Positions 47,644 through 56,018 are shown, counted from the first letter of the stretch. The stretch: DNA of 64,000 nucleotides from Hyphomicrobium sp. (GCA_022843145.1 JALHOF010000001.1:391379-455378); one strand, 5' to 3'. Notes: generated by a model from the sequence alone, not told the origin. Numbers and translations: made by a program.

Positions 47644-49080
47644 TTACAGACAGGCAGGCAGCTCCACAGATTCCACGGCCGATCGTCGCTCCAATAAGCT
47701 TTGACGTCGCGAAAGCGTCTCGCGGTAGTCTTGCGCTTCCACATCTCTGAAAAACGGTGCCGTTGGAGCGAGGCGCTCGATTGCTTCCTCGACCTCCGTC
47801 AGGGAAACCTTGAAAAATTCTTTGCGATGGTTCTGATCATTCACCCGTCGCGCTGCAAACTCTGAATGCAACGCCGCTTCTAGTGCGGGCGCAGCCTCGC
47901 TGAATATGATCGCGTGAGTGTCGAAGACAAAGGGTACGCTCGCGTCGCCCAACTCGCGCACCCTGTCCATTGGATCAAGACGTCGCGTCAACCCGATCTT
48001 CACAACATCTGGACCGAAGGATCCTACGTTTGATATTATGTAAACGTATCCGCAGGACGTGAGCTCTGCCATCGCTTGCGCGCGTTCCCGTTTCGCGCGC
48101 ACTTCCGCCAATTCCTGTTCCAACCTCTGGACATGTTGTCGAAGGTTCTGCAACTCACCGCCCGAGGCGCGTCGGATGTTGGCTCTTGCGCGTTCGATTC
48201 TTGAAAGACATTCCTCCTCATTTACTTCGGCTTTGAGAAGGTCTTCCCGCAATCGTAGTTCCTCGCGGGCGCGAGCCATTGCCTCTCGGCGTTCTTCCCG
48301 CTCGTGGCGAACTTTTTCGCGGTATTCATGCGTAAGTCTCAGCTCCTTGAGCTTGAGGTCGAAATATGCCGGCGCAATCGTTATCTTCAGAGTGGCGTTG
48401 AGTTTGTTGATCTTGTCGCGAGCCAGCTCGATTCTTTTCTGCATCGTGTGGGCGTTATTCCAGCGAATTTTCGCGATCGCTGCTTCGCATTCGTTGTTGA
48501 ACGCCCGGAGCGTGAGGTTGATGCCGCGATCCGACATCTTGCGGCCCTCCGTTTGACTCCCATCAACGGTCCAGGGGATTGCGCAGGTTACCGCAGACTT
48601 TGCGGTGATCATCTCTTTCTGAGCCGCCGCCACCTCATTGATGGCCAGCTTGAAATCTTCGCTTGTCGCGAACTCGAACGTAGGTTCGTAGACACCGAGC
48701 TCTGCGAAGCCCACTTTCTCGTCAACGATGGACAGCACTTCGAGCAGAGCGTCGTAGTGTACCTTTTTTTCCATGTACGATGCACGCAAGTCCCGGATGG
48801 TCGTTTCCAAGTGGCGGACTTCGGATTTTGCCCGGTCACATTCAGCATTCGCCGCTTGGCTCACTTTCAGAGCTTCCCCATCGGCGTCGATCACGGCTTT
48901 AAAGCGAACCGAATAATGATCGACAGTTTGTTTGAGCTGCGAGGCTTCGCGCTCCAGCTCGGAGCAAGCTTTCTCCGCCGCTCGGCGGCGAGAGTGCTGC
49001 GTGAACCATGAGGTTATCAGAGTGTAAACAAGCAGTGCGAGCCCAGTTGCTGCCGTGAACTGAATGGCTGTCAAAGACAT
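47644..49080 (-). CDS. membrane-anchored DUF4041-type coiled-coil protein with C-terminal GIY-YIG (T5orf172) domain
   Basis: 478 residues from the ATG at 49080 (AAGG 6 bp upstream). Residues about 2-25 form a membrane helix. A long coiled coil, a middle region containing ADIxR-like helices (RAFNNECEAAIAKIRWNN, the DUF4041 pattern) and a second long charged coiled coil follow. The C-terminal approximately 100 residues (from GYVYIISN) match a T5orf172/Mug113 GIY-YIG domain: DVVKIGLTRRLDPMDRVREL, ALEAALHSEF, KEFFKV. Such proteins occur in phages and islands; a nuclease-type defence or DNA-processing role is plausible but unproven. GC is lower than in core genes. Confidence 0.8.
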   Translation of the reverse strand: MSLTAIQFTAATGLALLVYTLITSWFTQHSRRRAAEKACSELEREASQLKQTVDHYSVRFKAVIDADGEALKVSQAANAECDRAKSEVRHLETTIRDLRASYMEKKVHYDALLEVLSIVDEKVGFAELGVYEPTFEFATSEDFKLAINEVAAAQKEMITAKSAVTCAIPWTVDGSQTEGRKMSDRGINLTLRAFNNECEAAIAKIRWNNAHTMQKRIELARDKINKLNATLKITIAPAYFDLKLKELRLTHEYREKVRHEREERREAMARAREELRLREDLLKAEVNEEECLSRIERARANIRRASGGELQNLRQHVQRLEQELAEVRAKRERAQAMAELTSCGYVYIISNVGSFGPDVVKIGLTRRLDPMDRVRELGDASVPFVFDTHAIIFSEAAPALEAALHSEFAARRVNDQNHRKEFFKVSLTEVEEAIERLAPTAPFFRDVEAQDYRETLSRRQSLLERRSAVESVELPACL

Positions 49081-49264
49081 GCGAGCCTTACCCAATCCAA
49101 AATATTACCGGTATCAGACGTGGCTTGGGATTCAGTTAAGACGTCACCCAGGGATGAGAACGCCGGAGGAGGTGAACTGCCGCGCGCGACCTGATAGGGT
49201 CGCCGTGACCTGGACTCGGCTCCAGGTCACTACCGTCACCAATCATTGAGGGGCTGCGAGCAGA

Positions 49265-49369
49265 ATGGCTAAGGAGCAAAAGCGATCGAACAAGGAAGTG
49301 CGGAAGCCGAAGAAGTCAGCACCCGAAGTCAAGACCGCCGTCGGATCCGCTAGCTCCAAAAAGCGCTAG
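49265..49369 (+). CDS. small basic protein, 34 residues
   Basis: Short ORF starting MAKEQKRSNKEVRKPKKSA and ending SSKKR. The pattern MAK-x-Q-x-R-S/G-N-R/K-E-x-x-K-P-K-K is one I recognise from many small uncharacterised proteobacterial proteins. About one third of the residues are Lys/Arg. Likely a nucleic-acid-associated or intrinsically disordered peptide; function unknown. The ATG is weakly preceded by GGGGC. Confidence 0.55.
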   Translation: MAKEQKRSNKEVRKPKKSAPEVKTAVGSASSKKR

Positions 49370-49626
49370 CAGCGCAGGTTCTTGGATCTTTACGCGCCTG
49401 GCTTCCTTGGCACTCAGGCCCTTCTCATGCCGAGCGACAAAGCAGTGCACTTGCTGCCTTTGTTGGTTGGCGGCAATAACGAGAAAGCCCGCGCCGGAAG
49501 AGACGCGGACTTTCTGTAAGCCTAGGAGGTTGGGATGTCGTGAGCCTGCGTGACTCGCGAGCGCCCCGCAAATCACGTTTCCTAACGGGATCTTACTTCT
49601 TGTCGGGTCTGGTTGCGGCCACTGGT
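49370..49626. other. intergenic segment with terminator-like hairpin
   Basis: No convincing gene. A hairpin GAAAGCCCGC (49483-49492) / GCGGACTTTC (49505-49514), 10 bp with one wobble pair, followed by TGT. It could end transcription of the small basic gene. Confidence 0.4.
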
Positions 49627-50238
49627 TCACGATCGCGCGAACAACAACAGGGGCTCAATATCGTGGTCATCAGCCGCCCGAAGAGCCCCAACATATTGCC
49701 CGCGCAGTTCGCCCACATCATGAAGCGTACCTCCACCCCAGGAAAACGGCTGGCCGCCGAGCCGTTCTAACAAAAGATCGGCCATGAGGCGTGCGTGCCT
49801 GCCATTGCCGTTCGGGAATGGGTGTATGTAGACAAGACGGTGATGCAAACGAATGGCCATCTCGTCAGGTGGAAAGGTATTGTTATCCCTCCAGAAACGT
49901 ACGTCGTCGAACATCATGAGCGTGTCGTTCGGAATGCGATGCGCATCGATGCCGATGTTTCTCGGGGTCAAGCGGTAAACTCCGGCCCAGGACCACACAT
50001 CGCCGAACATGCGCTCGTGAAGTGTTCTTGCGAATCCATCATCTAGAAGTTCGCGGCGCATCGTTCTTGGCCGTCGGGCCCAAGTCGCGCCGCTGACGAT
50101 ATTATCCTGTTCTGCGGCGTTGAGTTCGCTGCGCAGTGTGATCCAGTTCTGACGAAGGCCATCGCGTTCCTCCGGCGCCAGGGGCGTGGCATCTTCCGGC
50201 TCGATGAAGAGATCAGTCACGGTCGGCCCACAGGTCAC
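49627..50238 (-). CDS. mobile mystery protein B (Fic/DOC domain)
   Basis: 203 residues. The Fic core motif HPFPNGNGR is intact at residues 139-147, so AMP-transfer (or related nucleotidyl-transfer) chemistry is possible. The N-terminal segment DLFIEPEDATPLAPEERDGL and LNAAEQDNI are typical of the TIGR02613-type 'mobile mystery protein B'. It overlaps the upstream HTH gene (mobile mystery protein A) by 26 bp; a GTG at 50220 would shorten the overlap. The pair behaves like a toxin-antitoxin-type module on mobile elements, but experimental function is not known to me. Confidence 0.88.
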   Translation of the reverse strand: MTCGPTVTDLFIEPEDATPLAPEERDGLRQNWITLRSELNAAEQDNIVSGATWARRPRTMRRELLDDGFARTLHERMFGDVWSWAGVYRLTPRNIGIDAHRIPNDTLMMFDDVRFWRDNNTFPPDEMAIRLHHRLVYIHPFPNGNGRHARLMADLLLERLGGQPFSWGGGTLHDVGELRGQYVGALRAADDHDIEPLLLFARS

Positions 50239-50674
50239 GATCCCTGATCTCGTTATGCAGATAGTTCTGGATTTGGCGTTCCAGATCGGAGTCGGCCACA
50301 GCTTGGTCTTCCAGCTTCATGCTGTGAGCGACGCGCTTGAGCGCTCGTAGCGCAATCTTGCGCGCGCGGGCGTTGACAGCTTCCTGAAGGGCCGTCTTGG
50401 GCACAAGCGCGTAGACGACCGAGCAGCCGAGCGCTTCAGCAGCGCGGTTAAGCGTATTTAGCTGGATGGTACCAAGGGCTTCGGACTTTTCGAGGTCTAT
50501 AACGGTGGGCGGTTTGATGCCCATACGGACCGCAAATTGCTGCCCCGTCATGCCAAGGGCTTCGCGGATGGCCTTGATCCAGCCCTTGGGAGGGGGTGTA
50601 AGTTCTGCCGAACGTAGCGGCGTTAGCCGTTCGTCAAGGCGGGTCCGGGCACGGATGCGAAGTGCTGAGTCCAT
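50213..50674 (-). CDS. mobile mystery protein A (HTH regulator)
   Basis: 153 residues with an XRE-like helix-turn-helix (IREALGMTGQQFAVRMGIK, PPTVIDLEKSE). The sequence fits the TIGR02612-type 'mobile mystery protein A', always followed by the Fic protein B as here. Palindromic and iterated TTAGGTT elements lie directly upstream, the first overlapping the start codon, so autoregulation is likely. Confidence 0.88.
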   Translation of the reverse strand: MDSALRIRARTRLDERLTPLRSAELTPPPKGWIKAIREALGMTGQQFAVRMGIKPPTVIDLEKSEALGTIQLNTLNRAAEALGCSVVYALVPKTALQEAVNARARKIALRALKRVAHSMKLEDQAVADSDLERQIQNYLHNEIRDRDLWADRD

Positions 50675-50774
50675 AGGCTATAGCCTAACCGTAGCGAATT
50701 TACATTAGGTTATGAACTAATATCTCATAGATAAAGTTAGGTTTCAACCTAATTTTTCAGAATTAATATTAGGT
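50674..50774 (-). promoter_or_regulatory. iterated operator region of the mobile mystery A/B operon
   Basis: An AT-rich 110-bp gap upstream of the HTH gene. It contains a perfect 14-bp palindrome TAGGCTATAGCCTA (50674-50687) touching the start codon, an imperfect palindrome ATTAGGTTATGAACTAAT (50704-50721), a perfect inverted repeat TTAGGTT-TC-AACCTAA (50737-50752), and another half-site ATTAGGT (50768-50774). The repeated TTAGGT core points to cooperative binding of the HTH protein. Confidence 0.7.
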
Positions 50775-50785
50775 CAAGGCCGAAT

Positions 50786-52111
50786 CTAGAGCTCCCTGCC
50801 GAAGTCCTTGCCGCCGTTGCGAGCGCGCCATTCCGCCATGCGAAGTTTGATTTCATCCGCGAGCCAGCCAGGATCGTTCGCAGCTTCTTTTGGCATGTCG
50901 GCTGCGAGAGACGCCTTCGCATGCTCTAGCGTAACGCCTCGCGTGCGCCCGAACTGTTCATTGCGCAGCGATGCACGCTCTGAGGTCTGCTCGGCTATCA
51001 GCCGGTCGACCTTGGTGCGATACTGCGTCCAGATTTTCTCGGTGTAGATTTTGGCTTCTGTCTTTTCGACTCGGGAGAGGCTTCGCCTATCGCGCTCGTG
51101 AACCGCGTCGATCCGGTCGAGCAGCTTGCCGGGACTGCGAATGAATGAGATCGCCTGACGCAACGACAACGGTTTGCGCAACCCTAGTCGTTCACGCCGC
51201 GAGAAAACAAACACCGCCCGCTCCAGGAGCGCGGCGTTGGCAACAAACTTCGCCTCAGATCGGTGTGCCCGGTAAAGATCCTTCCATTGTGGCTTGAATT
51301 GAGCCCGCACATATTCGCGGGCGTGATCGACAGCCGCCTGCGTGTTGGCCGTGATCTCAGATCGCACCATCTTATGGCGCTGCCACAGCTGATCGCGCTC
51401 GCCCTTGTGTGTCAGGTCCATCTCGGCCCGCAGGCGCGACATGCGATCCTTCAGTGTTTTGCGGGTGAACCACTGCTGCCGGTTCGGGCCTTGATGCTTG
51501 ACCGGCACATATGGCGGCTTCGCCGCCGTCGCGGAGGAACCGGGCATAAGCGCGTCCGCCGCTTCGCGAGCGCGAGCGTGCCGTTCGCGTTTCGAGTTGT
51601 TGATGATCCGCTCGTCGCAGTGAATGCCATGCGCCCGCTCGTATGCTTCCGCCCATCGGGACAGTCGCTCCTTCGAGTATTTGAGTTCGGCGGTAAGTCC
51701 TGTGACGGGATGGATGGAATTGACCACCAGATGAACGTGCAGGTGGTCCTTGTCCCCGTGAGCGGCAATCACAGCCTGGTGGTCCGCCAGTCCGAGGGCG
51801 TTCAGCGCTGAGGTGGCGGTCTCCAGCATGTGCTGCGGGGTTGGCTTCTCTCCGATGGCCCAGGACAACGAGAGATGGATGACAGGCTTTTCGTTCTTCC
51901 GGCCTCGCGCATCACGTCCCGACTGCCGCTTAAGCTCGGCCTGATCGCGGGTGGTCGCGAACATCTCGAACCAGGCGTCATCGGCCGGCGAGATAAGATT
52001 GCGTGTTTCGCTCCATAGCACGCGGTCACGGGAAGTCTTCTGGGCGTCGTGCAGGATGTACCCGCACGCTCCTTTGAAAGACGTCCCGCGCTTGTGGAGG
52101 CGGGGTACCAT
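50786..52111 (-). CDS. relaxase/mobilization nuclease (MobP-like)
   Basis: 441 residues. The histidine triad of the relaxase is in HGDKDHLHVHLVVN (motif III) and a conserved tyrosine is in GACGYILHD near the N-terminus. It nicks oriT and leads the strand into the recipient cell. The C-terminal approximately 220 residues are a basic helical tail without recognised domain. The first 86 bp overlap the 3' end of mobC. A piece of its C-terminal coding sequence is duplicated at 47464-47552. Confidence 0.9.
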   Translation of the reverse strand: MVPRLHKRGTSFKGACGYILHDAQKTSRDRVLWSETRNLISPADDAWFEMFATTRDQAELKRQSGRDARGRKNEKPVIHLSLSWAIGEKPTPQHMLETATSALNALGLADHQAVIAAHGDKDHLHVHLVVNSIHPVTGLTAELKYSKERLSRWAEAYERAHGIHCDERIINNSKRERHARAREAADALMPGSSATAAKPPYVPVKHQGPNRQQWFTRKTLKDRMSRLRAEMDLTHKGERDQLWQRHKMVRSEITANTQAAVDHAREYVRAQFKPQWKDLYRAHRSEAKFVANAALLERAVFVFSRRERLGLRKPLSLRQAISFIRSPGKLLDRIDAVHERDRRSLSRVEKTEAKIYTEKIWTQYRTKVDRLIAEQTSERASLRNEQFGRTRGVTLEHAKASLAADMPKEAANDPGWLADEIKLRMAEWRARNGGKDFGREL

Positions 52112-52502
52112 CGTCGTCGGTCCTCGTTCTGAGGGCTTCGGTTTTCTGTTTGATAAGTTCGGCCGCGAGCAGGTTGGTCAGCAGGCCATGGATGCTGCGC
52201 CACGCCATCATCTGGTCGGGCGGCAGGTTGCCGTTCACGGCATGCGCGATCTGGTTGATGTTGTTGCCGATGCGCCGCAGCTCTGTGAACAGCGCCGGGT
52301 CCATCAACTTGTAGGACGGCCCCGCGCTCATCTCGACCTTGCCTTCCAGAACAAGCCGTTCGCAAAGTCCTGAGGTCGTCAGGCCAACCTCGCGTGCCTG
52401 TGCGACCTTGAGGGCGTAGTCATCTTCGGTCATGCGAATGCCGACCATTTTAGTGCGGGCACCTCCCGGGTGCGTCCGTCGCTTTGGCACTTGCCGCCTC
52501 AT
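52026..52502 (-). CDS. mobC: relaxosome protein MobC
   Basis: 158 residues from the ATG at 52502; the frame is open upstream but without similarity. The MobC motif LRRIGNNINQIAHAVNG is clear, and the N-terminus (MVGIRMTEDDYALKVAQARE) looks like a ribbon-helix-helix DNA-binding part. MobC helps the relaxase open oriT. A candidate oriT hairpin lies 84 bp upstream. Confidence 0.88.
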   Translation of the reverse strand: MRRQVPKRRTHPGGARTKMVGIRMTEDDYALKVAQAREVGLTTSGLCERLVLEGKVEMSAGPSYKLMDPALFTELRRIGNNINQIAHAVNGNLPPDQMMAWRSIHGLLTNLLAAELIKQKTEALRTRTDDDGTPPPQARDVFQRSVRVHPARRPEDFP

Positions 52503-52585
52503 CAGGTTGGGTTCGGGGCGCGCGGGATAGCGCGCCCTGACCGGAGGGGTCCAGGGGAGTGCGGAGCACTCTCCCCGGCGAGTGG

Positions 52586-52631
52586 GATTTAATATCGATA
52601 TCGGCGTAAGCCGTAATATCGATATCAAATC
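52586..52631. promoter_or_regulatory. candidate oriT: long inverted repeat upstream of mobC
   Basis: Two arms of 20-22 nt around the loop GTAA: left 52586-52605, right 52610-52631; they pair fully except for one mismatch and a 2-nt bulge. Each arm contains the palindrome ATATCGATAT, and TAATATCGATATC is also present as a direct repeat. The place, just upstream of mobC-relaxase in a low-GC region, is where MOBP-type oriT sites usually lie. The nic site itself cannot be assigned by eye. Confidence 0.55.
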
Positions 52632-53317
52632 CACATCTCGCTACTCCGCGTTTTACGCTACGTGCTTCGCTTGCTGGCTCTACAGAGTCTGCTTTCAGTT
52701 ACTCCCAACTTTAATATGCTGCTTTCATAATAACGCGCAATTGCAGGAGTTTTCAGAACATCGGCACGCATATGCGTGCGTCGGTGAATTTCGCATAACA
52801 TTTCGATCGAAAATAATTTCGCCACCTCGCGTAGTTTTCAATCCCGACGTTTATCGAGCGTGCCGTCGCGGTCGCTTCGGTCAAGCCTGGCCTGCGCCCA
52901 CCCATGCGCGTTGCGCGCGCATGGGTCCCTGCGGCTCGGCCACCGCTTGCGCGGCTGACGGCCTTGACCTCTGCTAGCCCGCGAGCGGCGGTGTGATGTG
53001 GTGGGTCGGGACGGAAGGATGGGCTTCTAGGTCGAACAAAAGGATATAACTCAGAAGCAACGGCAATACGCCCCCGAGCCGTGAGGCCGCGGGCGCTACC
53101 GCGAGCCAACGGTTGCGTGCTCAGACCCCAGCTGACGCTAAAGGTGGCCTGAATTCTGGTCGAAGCGATTGCTCAACTTTATTTGCTGCGAACATACGCA
53201 AACATCACTGCACGTCGGGGCGCATATCCGAATTTGGCGTTTCTTGCGCCAATTGCGCGGCTGGCTTTAACTTCAGATCAGAACCAGCGTGCAGCGTTTC
53301 CCGCTTCGGGAGCGAAA
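52632..53317. other. long noncoding region between mobC and the coupling protein gene
   Basis: About 690 bp. The first half (to about 52830) is unusually AT-rich for this window; the second half is GC-rich. Open frames here have no family-like features and unlikely composition. It may hold the rest of oriT and the promoters of the diverging mob and coupling-protein genes. Confidence 0.5.
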
Positions 53318-54694
53318 ATGGCTATCGACGAATTTCCACCGCGCGGCTCCGGCATCGCGGGCCGCCACGAAGTCGGCGCATCGGCCAGGTGGGGACATCC
53401 GTGGGAGCTTGGCCCGAACTGGGATTGGAAGCCAGGCAGAGTACTGCTTGGCCATTCGCAAGGCAGACTGCTCGGCATCGATGACGATCGCCAGATCGCG
53501 ACCTTGGCGTGTAGCCGAGGCGGCAAGTCTTCGACCGTTCTCATTCCGAACCTATTGCGCTACCCGGGCTCTGCACTGGTGCTTGATCCCAAGGGTGAGC
53601 TAGCGCGCGCGACAGCGGCGCAGCGTATCCGCATGGGCCAGACGGTACACATTCTCGATCCCTTCGGCGAAACCGGCGCACCGTCTGCCAGTCACAATCC
53701 ATTCGACGAGCTGGGGCAGGGAAGGCGCGAGCATGTCGCGGCGGACGCAGCGCAGCTAGCGGACGCCCTGATTATCTCCAACAACAAGGACCCCCACTGG
53801 ACCGATAGCGCGAAGAACCTGTTGCGCGGCATTACGCTCCATTTGCTATCGACGACCGCCGACAGGGCCAGCATTCGCGAAGTGCGCAGAAGACTGAGCG
53901 GTACGCCCGCAGACATGGATGCGCTCTTCAGCGCCATGGCGGGTTCGAGCGCCTTTGACGGCATCGTCGCCAATATCGGCGCTTCGTTCCTCGGAAAGCT
54001 GGAAAGCGGCGGTCGCGAATTGCAAGGCATTCTCTCGACCGCTCAAGAGCAGACTGCGCCGCTCGACGATATTGTGGGCGTCACCGAGCGTTCGGATTTC
54101 CGGCTTCGCGATCTCGCGGCCGGCCGCATGACGATCTACCTCGTACTCCCCGGCATGCGGATGGGCACGCACTACCGCTGGCTGCGGTTGGTGATCCAGC
54201 AGGCATTAGCGGCGATGGAACGGAATCCAGTGCCGCGCGGCCAGCCGCCGGTGTGGTTCATCCTCGAAGAATTTCCGTCGCTTGGCCACATGCGCTCCAT
54301 TGAGACCGCAGCTGGCCTGATGGCCGGTTTCGGCGTCAAGCTCTGGTCGGTGTTGCAGGATCTGACGCAGCTGCAAACGCACTATCCCAAAAGCTGGGAG
54401 ACGTTCCTTGGCAATGCCGGGGTAATTCAGGCATTTGGCAACGCCGACGTCACCACCACGGAGCATCTGGCGAAGCTGCTAGGCTCGACACAGGTCATCG
54501 AGCGGCAGGCGGTTCGGTTATCGGCCCAGGCCATGAGCCATGGCGATCCGGGCGTGCGCGAGCATCTGCGCAGCGTGCGCCTGCTCGATCCGAACGAGAT
54601 CACGCGTCACTTTTCCCGCGAGAGCAACCGGCAGCTGATCCTCGTGCCCGGGCGTCCGCCCATTTACATGGAGCGATTGAGCCGCGATGCATAA
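53318..54694 (+). CDS. VirD4/TraG-type coupling ATPase (T4CP), without membrane anchor
   Basis: 458 residues from the ATG at 53318; a frame open to 53183 adds no membrane helix. The Walker A region is ACSRGGKSSTVLIPNLLRYP, the following LVLDPKGELARATAAQR is a T4CP hallmark, and the Walker B-like strand is WFILEEFPSLGHM. SWETFLGNAGVIQAFGNAD is also typical. VirD4 proteins normally start with two membrane helices; none is seen here. The next gene, overlapping by 8 bp, codes a two-helix membrane protein that might supply them. Confidence 0.88.
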   Translation: MAIDEFPPRGSGIAGRHEVGASARWGHPWELGPNWDWKPGRVLLGHSQGRLLGIDDDRQIATLACSRGGKSSTVLIPNLLRYPGSALVLDPKGELARATAAQRIRMGQTVHILDPFGETGAPSASHNPFDELGQGRREHVAADAAQLADALIISNNKDPHWTDSAKNLLRGITLHLLSTTADRASIREVRRRLSGTPADMDALFSAMAGSSAFDGIVANIGASFLGKLESGGRELQGILSTAQEQTAPLDDIVGVTERSDFRLRDLAAGRMTIYLVLPGMRMGTHYRWLRLVIQQALAAMERNPVPRGQPPVWFILEEFPSLGHMRSIETAAGLMAGFGVKLWSVLQDLTQLQTHYPKSWETFLGNAGVIQAFGNADVTTTEHLAKLLGSTQVIERQAVRLSAQAMSHGDPGVREHLRSVRLLDPNEITRHFSRESNRQLILVPGRPPIYMERLSRDA

Positions 54695-55265
54695 GCTTCT
54701 CAAATATCTTTGGGACGACCCAGTCATTCGCGAACGCGACCGGGACGGGCTTTTGTCCGCTACCGGATTCACGTGGCGCGAGCGCGTGATGTGGGTCTTC
54801 CATATTTTCGGGACGGCGGCTTTCGCATTGTGGTTTTACTGGCTCTTGTGCCTGACGGATCGCCAGACCCCGACAGAGTTCACGACGAACGTGTTGTTGG
54901 CGATGATCGGCTGCATCAGTGCGTGCGTATTTCTTGGGAGCATCAGGCGCGGGATTGCGTTTGAACGCGACGGGCGCGTGAGCAACCGCGGCGGATGGGT
55001 GAACTGGCTAGATCTCGTTGGCGGGATCAAGGACCATGCCTACATCGCATCCATCGAGGTTACCAAGACGGAGCAGGGTATCGGCGTTGCGCTCTTCACG
55101 ACTTTCGGCGGAACGATGATGGTTTCTGAGGATCTAAGCGAAGCGGGTGCACGGCGCGTAGCCGTGCAGCTGACGATCGCCCTGCGCGAGATGCGTGAAA
55201 GTCTGACCACCGTGCGCAGTCACCAGTCAGGGCAGCGGCCAGCTGCCGCTGCCCTGATCGACTAG
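54687..55265 (+). CDS. two-helix membrane protein overlapping the T4CP gene
   Basis: 192 residues. Two membrane helices (WVFHIFGTAAFALWFYWLL and VLLAMIGCISACVFLG) are followed by a soluble domain with DLVGGIKDHAYIASIEVTK and a strand-rich end, somewhat like a PH-type membrane-associated domain. It starts inside the T4CP gene (8-bp overlap), so the two are co-translated. No family recognised. A role as separate membrane subunit of the coupling protein is an inference from layout. Confidence 0.68.
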   Translation: MHKLLKYLWDDPVIRERDRDGLLSATGFTWRERVMWVFHIFGTAAFALWFYWLLCLTDRQTPTEFTTNVLLAMIGCISACVFLGSIRRGIAFERDGRVSNRGGWVNWLDLVGGIKDHAYIASIEVTKTEQGIGVALFTTFGGTMMVSEDLSEAGARRVAVQLTIALREMRESLTTVRSHQSGQRPAAAALID

Positions 55266-55597
55266 AACAGGTTGCCCTGACGCGACGCGGCGACAGCGGC
55301 TCGCCATTCGGGGGATTTCGATGCTGCATCGAGCCATCGCATGACGAACAAGGCCGCACCGCCCGCATCCTCGACTTCTCCGCCGTGGATGAAGAGAGAC
55401 CGGTATCCGGTCTCGCTGATGGGAAGCGGCTTTCGTGGTTCGGTGATGACCTCCACGTGGCAGTGATGAAACGCACTGCCCGGCGTCGAGTGGTAATCCG
55501 GCGTGTAGACGACGGTGGCCGCGATGCCGTGCCAGACGATCGCATGATGCTCTATCGGCCGTTTTTCGGCGACTGTAGAAAGAGGTAAGCTGCTCAT
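55262..55597 (-). CDS. hypothetical protein (element-borne)
   Basis: 111 residues; histidine-rich middle (AFHHCHVEVIT) and a conserved-looking HGGEVEDAGGAALFVMRWLD. No family recognised. Third gene of a minus-strand run of three small genes that overlap by 4 bp each (ATGA), so they are co-translated. Its 3' end overlaps the convergent membrane gene by 4 bp. Confidence 0.6.
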   Translation of the reverse strand: MSSLPLSTVAEKRPIEHHAIVWHGIAATVVYTPDYHSTPGSAFHHCHVEVITEPRKPLPISETGYRSLFIHGGEVEDAGGAALFVMRWLDAASKSPEWRAAVAASRQGNLF

Positions 55598-55776
55598 GAG
55601 CCTGCCTCCTCTTCAAACAGTGCGAAGTGTCCGGTCTCGACGCGGCCGTCACGGCAGCGGAAGGCGGTTTCTCCATCAAGATCGTAGAGATCGTTGGCGC
55701 GCAGGATCGTGTTTTCGATACGGGCCTCGTAGGGGTCGGCAGCAAGCCGGCGGGGCATGGTGGTGAAGGGGCTCAT
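55594..55776 (-). CDS. small hypothetical protein, 60 residues
   Basis: Compact ORF: MPRRLAADPYEARIENTILR, LYDLDGETAFRCRDGRVETG. Overlaps both neighbours by 4 bp, which is the main support for it being real. No signal peptide or membrane helix; function unknown. Confidence 0.55.
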   Translation of the reverse strand: MSPFTTMPRRLAADPYEARIENTILRANDLYDLDGETAFRCRDGRVETGHFALFEEEAGS

Positions 55777-55991
55777 TGCTGAGCCCCTTTGTCTTCTGCG
55801 TCCTTCTCTGAGAACTCGCGGACAACGACTTTATTTGTCAGGGGCAGAGCATCGAGCATTAAGGACAAGCCTTTGCCATCTCTGTTTTGCCAGGCTGCGC
55901 CGATCTTGATCCAGCGGACGTTGTCGCCGTCGCCTTGCACCACGTAGACGCCGTGCGTCGGGGCTTTCTTTTCTTTTGGTTCCTTCTTCAT
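55773..55991 (-). CDS. small hypothetical protein, 72 residues
   Basis: From the ATG at 55991 with GGAGA about 8 bp upstream; the longer open frame runs back into the hairpin region. Lysine-rich start (MKKEPKEKKAPTHGVYVV), then a small beta-rich domain (VRWIKIGAAWQNRDGKGLSL). Patterns such as W-x-K-I-G-A-A-W resemble small DUF-type proteins found on plasmids. First gene of the three-gene overlapping group downstream of the approximately 180-nt hairpin. Confidence 0.58.
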   Translation of the reverse strand: MKKEPKEKKAPTHGVYVVQGDGDNVRWIKIGAAWQNRDGKGLSLMLDALPLTNKVVVREFSEKDAEDKGAQQ

Positions 55992-56018
55992 TTTAGTCTC
56001 TCCGTTTTTTTGTTCGGC

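Noticed and set aside
49316..49630. 104-codon minus-strand ORF beside mobile mystery protein B
   Set aside because: Overlaps the better supported 34-residue basic gene and a hairpin; no recognisable pattern.
52582..52977. 131-codon ORF in the mob/T4CP gap
   Set aside because: Begins inside the candidate oriT hairpin, has odd Cys/Arg-rich composition and no ribosome site; treated as noncoding.
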